64,000 nt of DNA from Phytoseiulus persimilis (taxonomy: Eukaryota > Arthropoda > Arachnida > Mesostigmata > Phytoseiidae): assembly GCA_037576195.1 (NCBI GenBank), contig CM075102.1, positions 21,572,745 through 21,636,744 of the forward strand. Reading direction: 5' to 3'. This document shows, piece by piece, positions 1 to 12,627 of the stretch. Position numbers and translations under genes: made by a program. A model generated the notes under the pieces. That model was not told the origin of the DNA. It searched no databases and saw only the letters and a program-made list of their open reading frames with translations. Each line of letters begins with the position of its first letter. Positions within the stretch are counted from its first letter, which is position 1.

Positions 1-279
1 GTGATTGAATCACACACCCGAAGCTTGCTCGGACACATCGAACAGACAGAGTTGGGGTAGTGGGGTGGGGGACGAGGGAGAGGAATACGTTGAGGACGCC
101 GTCGGGATAGGGGAACTCCGGTGGTCATCTTTCGGCTGGACCTGGCACACCTGATGTTGCATTAGGCCCCGAACAAGTTTGTGTTACACCTGGTACTTCA
201 TGGATTGTTGCCGGAAGCAGTAATTAGGCCCAGCGAGCCAATTCCGTCACAGATATGAGTTGCGCCGTGAATGAGATGA

Positions 280-624
280 ATGCAGAACCCTTCGCAGATA
301 AGTTTTGTAGCGTCCGGGCCACAAGCTCGTTTTGTCGGCGGGGAACCTTCAGGGCTAGAGAACGTTATCGCGACGACCTTTGCGTTCGTGGATAGAGTTT
401 CCGACGAGCTCACAGGGAGTGGGGAACCCCTGGGACGATACCTTGCGATGCTCCTTTCTAGAGCTGCGAGGGCTCGCCAAGACCGTCCCGCTGACTATTT
501 GCTCCGACAACTCCTCCAAATCGAAGCCACAGCTGCCGGCTGTCTGATTCATTACTCAAGTATGTGTGCTTATTTACAGATGTCCTTCAAACGCCTCGAG
601 ACTTCGGGCCAGCTGAGGATCTAG
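280..624 (+). CDS. Candidate ORF, 114 codons, unknown
   Basis: An ATG-initiated frame of 114 residues. The part from about codon 28 to 98 has coding-like base use when counted (G about 38% at first, 21% at second codon positions) and alternates hydrophobic and charged residues, for example GRYLAMLLSRAARARQ and YLLRQLLQIEATAAGCL, as amphipathic helices would. I recognise no family. There is no clear splice site, promoter or poly(A) signal around it, and the left edge of the window is close, so it could be an exon of a gene that starts outside. A chance frame remains possible. Confidence 0.25.
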   Translation: MQNPSQISFVASGPQARFVGGEPSGLENVIATTFAFVDRVSDELTGSGEPLGRYLAMLLSRAARARQDRPADYLLRQLLQIEATAAGCLIHYSSMCAYLQMSFKRLETSGQLRI

Positions 625-3600
625 CTAAAGATACCGAGTCTCCGATTTACAGCAGAGCTGAGAGTTCCTCGTCGTTGTCGCCAAGCCGCGGCCACCACGC
701 TATCCTTGTTTCACTCTGCCGGTACACGGGGTCGGGAAGTTTGGCTCGGACAGTATGCTGGATGTTTCCGTGTACGGTTAGACCCCTCCCACACGGCCTC
801 ACCTCCGGCTGAGCCGACCTCGTTCGCCCCTAGTTCTATCAGTGCCCTTAGCTCCGGCTGGCGGCTACCGATCGTTCCACCCCTTCTCGATCCCGATCTC
901 CACCCAAATCAGTACGTATTCCGGGGACGCGCTGAAGTTTGGTTTCTCTCTCTCTCTCGCCACGCTTGTGAGTGTGGGCCAGTTGCTTGTGATGAGCACA
1001 CGACCACAAAATATAGAGCGACAGTACTTAATAGATTGAGACCTGCAGTCTATCGGAGAACTGACCTGCAAAGTGGCTTGGCGAAAGCGACTCGTTCTTT
1101 CCATTCACATTTCGGAAAAGCATAATGACACAGGAGAACTTCGGCAGCGTCTCTGCACGGCTGTTGAAGAGGTCGAACGAGTTCGTCCCAGAGAGCCAGC
1201 GTAATCTGCTCATTTATCATCACAGTCGAGGGGTCTGCGGAGATGTTGTAGTACACCAGATGACCCGGCTTCCCCAAATGCTGCAAAATCGTTGGATATC
1301 CTCGGTTAGGGATCGGAAGTTTTTGAGCGGGATCGTCACGATCGGATTAGGAGCGAAATCAGAGTGGCTTTACAGCGCGTTTCTGAGGGAGGAGAACTGA
1401 CCTTCAAGCAGACACCGCCCCCGTACGCAGAGCAGAAGCCTTCAGGTATGTCGGATGCTACATGCTTCCTACGATGATCACCGTCGTGGATCAGAACGCC
1501 TTTGTTGTGTCTGACCATCTCCGAGCTTTCTGTAAAAAGAAGAGAAAAGAGTGTTATAATTTGATGACGAATTGGACCAGGTTGACGAAGCTGATGCAAG
1601 TCCGGATGTCGGGGGAGTCCTATTGCATCGTGAGATCTACGCTCCACTCGTTTTGCGACGTTCAACACCTGCTGCCTGTTTGTGAGTGCGCGATCAATGG
1701 ACCGTTCAACGACACTGCTTCCGATGGGCCTCCTTCAATGCCTCACTGGAGTCACTCGGAACAGACCTTGAACGACAACTTTGATTCGATGGCTGACGCT
1801 GCCCGGTTTGTCGGTTACAAAAGTATCAGCTTCCCGAAGTGGCCTTTAGCGTTGTGGTAGTTTTTGCAGTGACAACACCCATACACTCCAGCCCTTGCCC
1901 CCTTCCCGCCCGAACAACTTAGTTCTTTTACCATACCACCCTGCTACTCGGCACCCCAACCCCGACACTGGGGACCATCTTCTGCTGTTCTGCCCGTAAA
2001 AACGTCGCTGCGTATTTTTATGTGAGCGGCTATCGTCAGAGTGTGAGAGTTTGCTACATGATAACGCATGCCGATTCGTTGAGACTGCCCGCAGCGGTTT
2101 TATAAAATTTTTAGCCTGCTCTGTCTAGTCGCTCTACACGATACTAACAACTCTGGCAGCATCATGGGCGGCTTTGCCGACAACAACAGCGAAAAAGGAA
2201 CCTCGGTAGCATCGTAGAGAATCGTCTGATACGGGCTGCGTTCATCGTGTGTCATCAGATAATGACAGGTCAGGCCGGGGGTATTCGAAAACTTTCCGAC
2301 GCGATGGCGGCTCATTCAAAACTGCGCGCCCTTTCTGGCTCACCGGAAATGAGACCGGAAGACGAGTATTCTTAATGAATGGCTTTGTGAACGCTGGCGG
2401 TCACTGCGCTCGCGGAGAGTCGCACCCGCGCGAGTGAATGAGACCGCGAGGTCTAAATGACAGCAGACGATTAGCATATAGATTAAAGTGAAACTGTATA
2501 ACCGAGCCGAAAGGCTTCAGGGGCTGCCAGAACAAGGCGCGCGAGAGCACTTGGGACACACGGGAATAAAAAAGAATACACAGGCCACGATTAATCCTCG
2601 AAGCCCGAGCTCCTTCAACCGGTGCGTTTGGAGCTGATGCCCGTTCGCAATGTCGCTTCGGCTCACCCTTCCAAGCCTTGGGGAACAGAGGTCGTCGTTT
2701 TGTTTCGTGGCCCCGGGCCGGGATGACGGGTTGAAATGTTTAATTGGATTACATTTGTGTAGTGATAAGAGACCGAATGCGAAATGCCCGATGATAATTG
2801 AGACGAGGCTCGGTAGCATTAGCTTAAATTGATCCCGAGGAGATTACGAAAGAAACATCGAATGCCCGCGGGGGTGCATAGTGAGTGAATGCGCCGAGAG
2901 CCCCATGGTGGGAACCAAGGAATAGACTGTTGCTAGCATACACCTGTACGGTAGGCGGTCCCGCGCCACAGAATTACGTGAAACACTTTGGTTAGCAATG
3001 AACATTAGACCTCTGGAGAGGAGAACCTGATCTGCATATAACCTGCTCCTGCTTTATACCCTGTATCGACTGGAAGCCGGAGGGCCACCTTATAAAAAAA
3101 AGAGATCGCCCGAGTTCTCGTTGTTCTCCGCCCGGGATTAGGAGCAAGGCGGCTCCGAAGAACTCGAGCTAATCTCTCGTCTGAATGTAGCGCACATTTA
3201 TCGAGAGCTACGGACCCCGATTTCAATGGAGTAGGTGGAACTGGAGCAAAGCTCGCGAAGTAGGATACTTCAGGGCCGGTTCCAATGCAGTTTCTGAGAG
3301 ACTCAACCGATCTCGATGTTTGACTCGCTCACCCTGTGCGAAACAGGGTGAGGGAGGGCTGAGGGAGCAGAGCGGCGACGGAGACGTGAGACTCTGTTCG
3401 AAGAAAACCCTTGACTCAAACTCCAGGAGTTTCGGGAACTCCGAGTTCCGTCGGGATCTCTAAAAGTTTGTGTCCACCTAATTCTCGAGAATAAAAAAAC
3501 AGAGAATGTCGTAGGAAAGCGGAGGCCTGTGAAGTTGTTGTTGTCCTCGCTCAGAGCTAGCTACTGAACTTTAATTTCGACATGAAGAACTTTTGAGGGC

Positions 3601-4894
3601 TCAGAAGTGAGGGAGGAGCGCGAGCGGGGATGGGTTGCTGCGATATGCGTCGAGGTTGGCCTGACACTGGGCAATGCAGGAGCGGGAGGGGGAAAGGAGA
3701 AGAAAATAGGCGCAGCGATTCATGTTCGGAGGCAACGGGAAGTTGGGGTTGCTAACAGGTGATCAAATGACCTGACAATCGCGACTCCATAAATTACAAG
3801 GCGTTTCAGGGGCGGTGATCCATCGAATCGGAGACGTCTTCAAAGAATCAGGGCCACCGTCGTTGTACGCGACGGTTCTGGATTCGCCGAGGGAAGGGAG
3901 AAGAATTTCAATATCCTACAACAAAGTGGCTTTGGGTGAAGTTGCCTTGGGTGAGTACGCCGTTCTCCGACGTAAAGATCCTGGCTGCAGACGTCGTCTT
4001 CCTCGCCGAAAGCGGGGCGAAGAAGAAAGCAACCTATCGATCCATGTCCGTCGCCGTGACTGGAACTTCTTCCTCACTTTTGAATTGAGGGAACCCGCGG
4101 TTGCCCTCGCAAGAGTCTACGAGGAATTCAGCTTTGCAAGAAATCATCGGTGATACCCAGGAACCCACGCACAGCCGAGAAACGCTGAGTAAAATTCGAT
4201 GGAGCCGTGCGCCGTACTTGAATTGTGACGTCGTTCTCGCTGAACGCTGAGCTGCCAACGGAGTCGACGCAAGACGTCAACGGGAGTTTTTATGGAAATA
4301 AATTTGTCAACAGGGACTGCTCTTGTGCACAAGTTGTCCGTCTGAAGCGACTCATGATAACAAATATAAATAAAACCTTTGTCGTCCCTGGGGACAGGCT
4401 CCGAGTTGCAAGAAAACGAACCAGCCGACGAACGACCGAGAGCGCCGGCGAAACTTGGCGGAATGGTGGAGTACTCGCGTGAGAAAGTCCTCAGCCCCAA
4501 AGTTTTCCTTGGAGTCAGCGCCGGTGGAGACGGTTTTGAGAGACTCGAACTGTTGCTGGAGAGGCTTGCGCGCTCATCCCAATCAGTTCAGACACCCGCT
4601 CGATGGATGCTCGCGGATAACGCACACGTACCACAGATACGAATGTGATTTCGCTGCTCTCCGTGTGACAAGACCACTGGACCAACTATACGCTCATCAC
4701 TGTTTGAGAGCTACCGAAACCGGGAGCGCCGACAGCGGGAGAGTACGACAGCGGAGTGACCGAAGTCGTAAAAATAATTGACGTGGGGTTTCACTGCAGC
4801 ATACAACATTATTTGGCCGGATTGTGTAACGCTGTACTTTGCGCACGTCACGGCACGCCACCCCACCATTAAGACGGACAGCGTCAGACGGACT

Positions 4895-5020
4895 GGCAGG
4901 CAGGCAAGCACGTTCGTCCTCGGGGACGAGAAAATGAACGACGAAACGCTAAGTTTTATAAATGACTGTTGCACTCGTAGAGATTCTCGACTAGGCCTGG
5001 CTACAGCTTGCCTGCCTGCC
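4895..5020. repeat. Inverted repeat, 15-bp arms
   Basis: A 15-bp arm at 4895-4909 (a GGCA run ending AAGC) is perfectly complementary to 5006-5020 (GCTT then a GCCT run), with a 96-bp loop. The right arm continues as a TGCC microsatellite to about 5028. Both arms are simple-sequence, so the pairing may be incidental. Confidence 0.7.
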
Positions 5021-7476
5021 TGCCTGCAAACTAACACCCGTTCACACATGCGCGCCCAGTCGACGTCGAATTACTCCACAAAAGTTCCTCATCAAGCCGT
5101 CCTCCCTCCGTCGTACGTAAAGCGTGACGCCACCGAGAGAAGGATTACCGCGGATGCTGGGAGCGGTGCTTCAAGATTAGAAGGACGATGAAACTCAGCA
5201 CGCCGGAATGATACCACTTTGTGAGGAATCTCCTCTTGACATTCTGCTTGGCAGTCCCGCGCTTTGTTCCGTCGTCTTGACGATTGCGCTTCCTCTTGGC
5301 ATTGAGGGAGCGAATGGATCGGTCTTTTCTATTTCCAGTTTGCCTTGCTGCCTGTATATCGGGCTTATTTTGGTCGATATCTCAACGGCGGACTCGACGC
5401 TACCGCTTCGTTACGCCGTTGGTCTCTTGCTCCCCTCTATTTGAGCCCGTTGGAGTTTTGGCGCGGGGGAAGCTCTTCTTCACGCTTGCTGTTCCGCTGT
5501 GGCAGCGAGTCCGACTGTGAGTGAAGTGCAGCAGAGATAAAGGCCTCGCAGAAGGGCGCAGAACCGACCGAGCAACCCCGTAGCTCTCCATTGCCAACGC
5601 CGGTGGCTCCCCGTGGCTCGTGAGGCGTAAACGTCAACAAGTGAGAATCAACCCTCCTTCGACTTCGCCCTAAACGACCCCCTGCTCTCCCACCCTCCCT
5701 CCGGTGCTAACACATTGTCGCGTGGCGCTCCTTCAGCCAACCATAACAGCGTGAAAAAGACCAAAATTAACTCAGCCCTCCTCAGCGAAGAAGTTTGTTC
5801 GAGTGACATACAGTCGGGTGGTCCCGACCCGTCGTGGAGTTCGCGAGACGGATTTACGTCCCGCCGCCTGGAGTGAGTTGCGCGAGGAACGTTCCCTCGC
5901 TTGATCAAGTATCCCGAAGACGACCGCTGCACGCCGAGCGAGCAGATCAACAAAAGTCCGCTCAACGACAAAGCCTGACAATTGCCGTCGCCCCGGAGCG
6001 AGCGGACGCTTCGTGACAATAGACTTTCACACGATATAGATTTTTCAACAACTCGATGAAGATTGATGGCCCCACTAGGGTCACAACCACGACGAACAAT
6101 GGTCATGCGACTTCATATGCAGGTGCTGCTTCGGCTCTCGCCAGGCGCGAACGAAATGAGCTATTCCTCGCCGGCTGACTCGACGATAGCAAGGAGTCTG
6201 CGAAGTGTCTCCACTCAGGATCTGATTTCCGCTGACAGCTTCGTCGGGTTTCGTGCTGCCTTCGCGAGAGCCTTACGGGCGGACGGACGGAACGACGGAA
6301 TTATCTACCCACCGTTCTCCTCGTCGTCTTGGTCGGGTTCAAAAAACCGGCACATGCTCCTTTCTCTGCTACTTCGCCACCGGATCATGGGGGAACTCTT
6401 GGCGAGGAGCACATTCCTTTGAATCTCCGTGGCAGCGGATGGAAAACGCTTGAACTTCACTTGACAAAAGTCGTCGAAAGTCTCCGTCTATCCGCGTACG
6501 ACCGTGTTCCGTACCATAGCGCTCGTCGACTGAACGAGTTGACGCGCCCGATCCGCGCAAAGAACGAGGGTCACATGAGGCCTCTGTGAAAGGACTTGCT
6601 GCCGGAATCACACAGAGCGCACTGCAGCACCGCCGCTACTGCTACGGCTTTGGTACCTACAGAGGAAGAGATGTGAGTGACGCTCACGCAGTGGCGTGGA
6701 TCGAGAAATTGTCACTTGCATTAGTTTCAATTGCTGTCGTAAGTTATGAAATATATGAGTGTCGAAAAACGAACATCACATGAAGATGTCCCTCCCGACC
6801 GAGGAAGCAATCCGCAAATTGCCTCCGGACCGTTCCGGCCCACGAACAAGAGAACAGGGAGAGCGACGAATCAGGAAGCTGGATGACGGGGCGAAGTCAT
6901 GAACGAGAAGTCATATGTCGAGAATAATTGCACTCAGCAGACATAATCCTCTGAGTAGGGGGTTTGGCCGGAGCACGTGTTTGACACAACCGCTCTTTGG
7001 AAACCTCTCGATCCAGGGAGGGCCTTTCGTCCGATCCTTGATTGAATTTTGGATAGGTTTTCGTTCCGCTCCTCCAGAAGCATGGACTCTCGCGAGCGAA
7101 TCATACCGACCAGGTAGCCTGGTATTCCCCGCGGACTACAGCATTCGTACGTAGAGCCGAAATCGCGTAGACTCGAGGAACCTCGTGATGAAGTCGCGAG
7201 AAAAAGTCGGACCAGATAGCTCGAACGGCGGAACAGCTTGCTTAGCAATGACATCATGTTTGTTCACTTCTGATCGGAAGCGCGATCACTAGCGAAGGAC
7301 TCCAGGAGGGGAGTGGATCGGACAGAGAACTGGATGAGTCTGTGAGGAGTGAGAGTCAATTATCGGCAGTCACGATGAAATACGACCCGAAACGACCGCC
7401 AGCGTCGCGACGTTGACGGCGTAATGGCGTGATCTTTTCACCATGACCATAATAAATCGCTGCTCGAATTACTCAC

Positions 7477-7545
7477 ATTGACAGAATTACATCGACATCA
7501 ACGCTAGCAGCGTTAGGATGAGGCGGACGACGAGTGCCGAGGCCT
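7477..7545 (-). CDS. Candidate 69-base exon, unknown gene
   Basis: A short minus-strand stretch with good splice sites at both ends: acceptor ttatttggttgtttag and donor GTGAGT. The open frame starts with one base and ends with two, so the exon is symmetric. It reads RRPPHPNAASVDVDVILS in its second half. G is frequent at first positions and T almost absent there. No domain can be recognised in 22 residues and no partner exon was found, so this could be a chance pairing of sites. Confidence 0.2.
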
Positions 7546-8204
7546 CTAAACAACCAAATAAGCACCGACCAACGAACACAAACTGAGTTAACGTCCGGAT
7601 TGATCTGACATCCGAGATGTGTCTGATCGGGCTCGGCAGAATGGCTTCTCAGGAGTCGCTGCTCAACCGTCGTGTGATTCGCGAGCCCGATAAACATTCG
7701 AGGGCTCAAACAATCTCCTAGAAGCGGTCCGAGAGTCTCGTGCACATTCCCAGCTTTTTTCTTGGAGACATTGTGACACTCTTCCACGACATACGGAAAT
7801 TCGGATTCTCCGAGTGCTTGTCGGGCCGTTCATTGCACTCGTACCTGGAGAAGCTCCGTTGAACGATTGATTGTTTGACATTGCGACGACATTGATGAAC
7901 AGAACTGGCAGGGCCGCTCCCGAGAACGTATCCGCCCGCTAATGACCGTTGGCGTCTAATCCGTGCTCCAATGTCACAAAAGCCGCACAGAGACCTATGT
8001 GTTGCCCAATTACGGAGCTCAGAACGCCCCTCGGGATCTCTCATCTTTGCTCCGAAATAACCTCTCTATCGGTCTGTGTGGCGAGATCTGACGGACCGAC
8101 TTACCCCGCGCCTCTGCCAGGACGGGGCACTAAGCCTTTGGGTTCAGAACGAGACGCACAGGATGGAAACGCAGGACAACGAAGATGAAGACGGGAGAGA
8201 TGGA

Positions 8205-8224
8205 GGGGGGGGGGGGGGGGGGGG
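8205..8224. repeat. Homopolymer run of 20 G
   Basis: Twenty consecutive G residues on the plus strand, inside a purine-rich stretch. The exact length is prone to sequencing and replication slippage. Confidence 0.95.
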
Positions 8225-9692
8225 AGAACGAACGAAGAAAAACAGCCGCAGCGGAATACAGACACATTCGCATTCCGAACGATGCAATTTGTGAGTGCAA
8301 GCATGCGCCGTTTTCGAAGCCAAGTTTGAGCCGCACGATGTGAAAAAATGTTCTTCGATTCCTTCAAATTGGCTGCGCGAGCTCTCCTGATCTTTCCCTG
8401 CTTGAGTTTCCGGGCCGCTTCGAGCTCTTGTGTGCCGAGCCTCGCTGTGACGAGGAGGAGCAGGAGGGAACGGACAGGTGCTCAACAAAGCGGGAAAAGG
8501 CATCGAGGAATCTTCAAAGGCGGAGAAGGAACGGAGTCAAATCGGAAACAAGTTGAAACCGGATTCGCAGAACGAGGGACAGCACGACGAGAGAGTAGCA
8601 TGGCCAGAGATGGCCGATCGAGGCAGGTATTCAATATCGTGTATTACCTTGCACATGCAGCGAACGTTGAATCGGACCTCGTTTGTTTGTGGACGTAGCA
8701 CCAGAGGCGTAAAGGGGCAGAGTGCTGCTGAAATTTTGCAAAATGACACGCCTTCCTCCATCTCAGCCTATCAAGAGCGACGAGTAGATGAACACCGCTC
8801 AATGAGGGAAGCGTCGCTCCGAGGAGGGGCGAATCTCCCTCCCCCGTCGCTAATGACTAGAGCCCGGAAGTTTGGGTGATTTTTCGGAACCATCCCATCG
8901 ATCGCTCGCGGCTGATCCATTGGTATTATGGAATAATTTCGAAAACACACCTCAACTGCAGGCTCTACTGATGAGAGAGACACGGAAATTCAGGAGTCAA
9001 GGATATCCGCGTCGATTGTTAAAATGGCCCTAAATCTCCACCTAGGAATTCGAGGTGAGCACGAGAATGGAATAAACATTTTTCTATCGGCACCGATCTG
9101 ATAAGCTCCTCTTGAAGTCGCTGTCGGCTCATCAGAAACATCCCACAGCTGCCAAGCGGACGTGCGATCATTTTGCGTGATGCACGAATTTTGTTTTGCA
9201 TTCAAAACCCTGTTAAGCTTCACTTGAGAACAGAAAGGGCATCTGATGGATCCGGGAAATATTTTGTCCCTAGCCGGGATACTGCTCCCGGGACCCTTCT
9301 CCTTGCGAATGTAGCACATGATTCCAAACTCAAGTACAAGTTTGGGTGAGCACTTTCTCTTCCTTCTCGTCTCAACGTTTTTCGAGCCCTCGTCATTCAA
9401 CTGGAGGTGTCATTCGCTTCGATGGTTGTAGTCGAGTGAGATACATATCTCAGTGCGACACAAACTTCCCCCAGTATGATGATGTTCAAAAACGAAAAGA
9501 CAGTGAGAGATGCAGCGCACAGCATTGCCAGGAGCGGGAGCGTTCCCCGACTGCGGGAGAGAGCGCGATGGGACTTTTCGGCGGCCCGGGGAGAGGAGAT
9601 AGCTCAACGAAGCAAAACACTTATCAGCAGATATGATGAGTCACTTTGAGATTTTCACCCTCTTTCGCTTTCGTCCTGGTCATACTCGTCAG

Positions 9693-9840
9693 AGCTCATC
9701 CTCTCCGTCCTCCTGGTCGTGCTCGCAACTATGGCGGTCGTGGTTTTCGGCGAGGAACTCCTTCGGTCGGTGCTCGTAGCCTGCCACCTCCACCCGAGCG
9801 GGCTGATCCCCGAAGAGGAAGGGAGCATCGTTATGGAAAT
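9693..9840 (+). CDS. Alternative candidate exon: RGG-like segment
   Basis: After a pyrimidine-rich acceptor (ctcgtcag) one frame reads 49 codons rich in Arg, Gly and Pro, with RNYGGRGFRRG and RSLPPPPERADPRRGREH. It resembles RGG/Pro tails of RNA-binding proteins such as the Sam68 group. The only donor in frame is GTACGC, which is weak, and the frame meets a stop three codons later. No RNA-binding domain is seen nearby. It overlaps the 233-aa frame in another register. Confidence 0.18.
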
Positions 9841-10432
9841 GTACGCTAGCTTAATTAGAACATTGGAAGGCTCAGACTTCAGGCTTCAAAGGATGCCCGT
9901 CTCGTTGCTTAGCTGGCTGACTGGTTGGCTCAGTGACTCGTTGGTTGCCCCAGAGCTTCCTCGCTCGTCCACCGCCTCCCCACCATTCCCCAACCGAAAT
10001 GAGGGAATAGAGGGCGGTTTGGGGGCGGGGGCAGTTCATACGCCCACCACGCCGTCCAGGCATCGAGTGAACCGCTCGAGGAACTCAAAACTGCCAATGA
10101 TTCAAATCTCCATAACGAACGATGACGCAGCAGCCGAGAAGAGTGTCACGGTTTCGAGTATCGCCGATATTAAAAAATTATTGAGACGACCGAGTCTCAG
10201 TCTTGGGCAGCGATTCATGGCTCTTCGCTCCGAAGCGTTTCCAACGGACACAAGGGGGACTTCGCCTAATGAATTGGGAATGACTGCCGGGGACATGGAG
10301 CGCGGGCCAGCGGAGCAACCATCAATGTTTAGTCGTCAGAGAGATAAACTTGTTGGAAGTGCTGAGCTTGCCCGAACTAATGTCCCGGAAAGATACCCAT
10401 ATCCAGTCTGGCCGCCCGTCTGCGCGCTATGA
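9731..10432 (+). CDS. Candidate ORF, 233 aa, unknown
   Basis: An ATG with a favourable context (A at -3, G at +4) opens 233 codons without introns. Over the last third (about 10072-10386) I counted purines at 67% of first codon positions and T at 11%, which is coding-like. The segment includes IQISITNDDAAAEKSV and IADIKKLLRRPSLSLGQRF. The N-terminal third is hydrophobic, the middle Pro/Ser/Gly-rich. No family is recognised, and no poly(A) signal or promoter is clear. A different frame over 9693-9840 encodes an RGG-like stretch with a good acceptor, so at most one of the two readings is right. Confidence 0.28.
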   Translation: MAVVVFGEELLRSVLVACHLHPSGLIPEEEGSIVMEMYASLIRTLEGSDFRLQRMPVSLLSWLTGWLSDSLVAPELPRSSTASPPFPNRNEGIEGGLGAGAVHTPTTPSRHRVNRSRNSKLPMIQISITNDDAAAEKSVTVSSIADIKKLLRRPSLSLGQRFMALRSEAFPTDTRGTSPNELGMTAGDMERGPAEQPSMFSRQRDKLVGSAELARTNVPERYPYPVWPPVCAL

Positions 10433-11936
10433 TCATGAGGTGCCAGCGGTCGTGCCAATGGTGCTGATCCTAAGCCGGTGGGTGCAGCCTCCCCCTCCCT
10501 GCGAGCCCGCTTGTTATAATAGGCGGACATATAGTAGGAGAGAGGAATGGAGAAAGCAGGCAGCACATTAACAGTTGGTTGTACGCTTGCCCACTGGGGT
10601 ATCTAGCCCCGAGCCAGAGGCGGGTTACGAGAGATCTCTAATGTCATCGACTCCACATCGAACTCGTATCGTGCTCGGGGTGGAGGCGACCAACCGGTCC
10701 TTCCGCTGGCTTTTGAACCCGCAACTAGCGCCGGGGAAAACGCTGAATATAGAGATTCGATGGCGGCGATGAGTACCAGGGGAGCCTTCGCTCCTTTCTG
10801 CATGCGAAACGTTGAAAACTCCGTGGCATCCAAACTCTCGCCAATCAACGGAGACCGGCAGACGAAAAGTCCATCGTCGTAGTAGCTCAATTCGCGAAGT
10901 CTCGCGATGCACTCGTCGAGAGACCACGTGTGAGCTATCTGAGCCCTAGGCCAGGAAGAGCCAGCGGTATGACTCCGAAGTTTTCGGGGATAAATCGGCC
11001 ATGCTGGATGGCGGGCCTCTCCTCCCGGAATGACCACCCAGCTCCCCCACGAACGGGCACTATGGCGTCAACACACTCTTATGCTCGGCAACTGGTTGCT
11101 ATCAATGGCTTCCGACAGAGCTTCTCCCGGCAGAATCGTTAAAAAAGCCGGCTCGCTGGTTCGTTGGCCTGAGTGGCTCAGCGGAGAGCTGAATATGAAT
11201 CATACGCCGGTCATTGAAGCCTCCCAAGCAAAGTCCGTATGGCGTCTCATTTCGCCCCCCGAAACTCCCTTCGCGCCGCCCCTGCGGCGAACTCTGCCCC
11301 CGCTCAACTGAGCTCATCTCACGGCGCTCCCGACCGGCGCCGCTTGCCATTGAAATCGAGGGAATTCTCGAACCGAGTTCAGAGTTCAAAGTTGGGAGCG
11401 TCACGTTCAAACGCACTCCACGGGAACGTTTGCTACGCGAAGCCATGAGGGTAGTGCGTGGTCCACAGCCATCGACGGTTGGTCTGTCAGTCGAGGCGAA
11501 CGGACTGACGGATGGACGGAACCTACGTAGGGTCGTCGAACATCGATGCTCCCGCTGGTGGCCGTGCCGCGAGTTTCAAATTATGGATGGATCGCGTGTT
11601 TGGTAATCGATCTCCGGCGCTCGACGCGGTAAGCCGTGATTTTTTGATCCGGTTGGGCTTCCCGCAGGAACAAAACCCAATCGAACAGCACAGCACCGTG
11701 GAGAGCTTGAACTCAAGGCAAGTGGCCTCACTGGTAAGTGGCGGTCACTCGGTGAAGACTGACGGCCACCGATACGGCACAAGAATAACATCGGAAGTGT
11801 TGCAACCCGGCTGAGGTACGAAAACACACAGTGAAGCACGATGGGGGGGACAGCGATGGTGCGATTCGAACAATAACAGCGATAAAAGCCGTGCATAGAT
11901 ATTGCTCTGACTAATATGGGTGTACATATAATATGT

Positions 11937-11956
11937 GAGAGAGAGAGAGAGAGAGA
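11937..11956. repeat. (GA)10 microsatellite
   Basis: Ten perfect GA dinucleotides. Confidence 0.95.
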
Positions 11957-12585
11957 TCGTGTGTTTGTCCCTGCGCGCAAGGCAGAGAAAAGAGGCGATA
12001 GCAGCAGGGCAATAATATTTTGATGCGAATCTAAGCGATGATTGGCATCTGTCAGAACGCAGAGCGATTCGAGCTGGCCCCTGTAGGCACTATAACAGCG
12101 AATCGCAACCGTACTCATCCTACACCAAAAGCTGATCACTGGGACTGCAGAGCGTCTTTCATTTTCCTCTCTGCCATCTTCGACGTTCCTCGGATATTCA
12201 TTCGGAGAAACCCCGGGATCCCAGCTGCGGGACGGGAGTATTCGTCATCCGGAATCGTTTCTGCTCCTCCTAGGACTCCGCTTCGGAACAGCAACAAGGA
12301 CTGTCACATCTCACTCGTAGTGACGCAGTAAGAGAACGTTGGCGATGATCACGTCCATTGTCAACACGGTTCGTTACAGCTGGCTGGATAGGTAGTTCCC
12401 GGTCGAGAAAGCCCGAGAGATTTCCAGTCACTGAATGAGACGCTATCGGATATGAAAGGAGCCGAATACGTAATTGTGGCCTCTGAAGATCCCCAGGAGC
12501 TCTTAGGAGATTTGCGTGTCATACGGCTGCCGTGGCTTCCGCGGCGGCCCTCCCTCAGCTCGCTGCAGCACGTGAGCCAGCCAGT

Positions 12586-12627
12586 CGACCGACCGACCGA
12601 CCGACCGACCGACCGACCGACCGACCG
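12586..12627. repeat. CGAC tetranucleotide microsatellite
   Basis: About ten uninterrupted copies of the 4-bp unit. A 4-bp unit repeats its codons every 12 bp, so frames through it read Arg-Ser-Val-Gly or Pro-Thr-Asp-Arg repeats and create spurious open frames on both strands. Confidence 0.95.
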
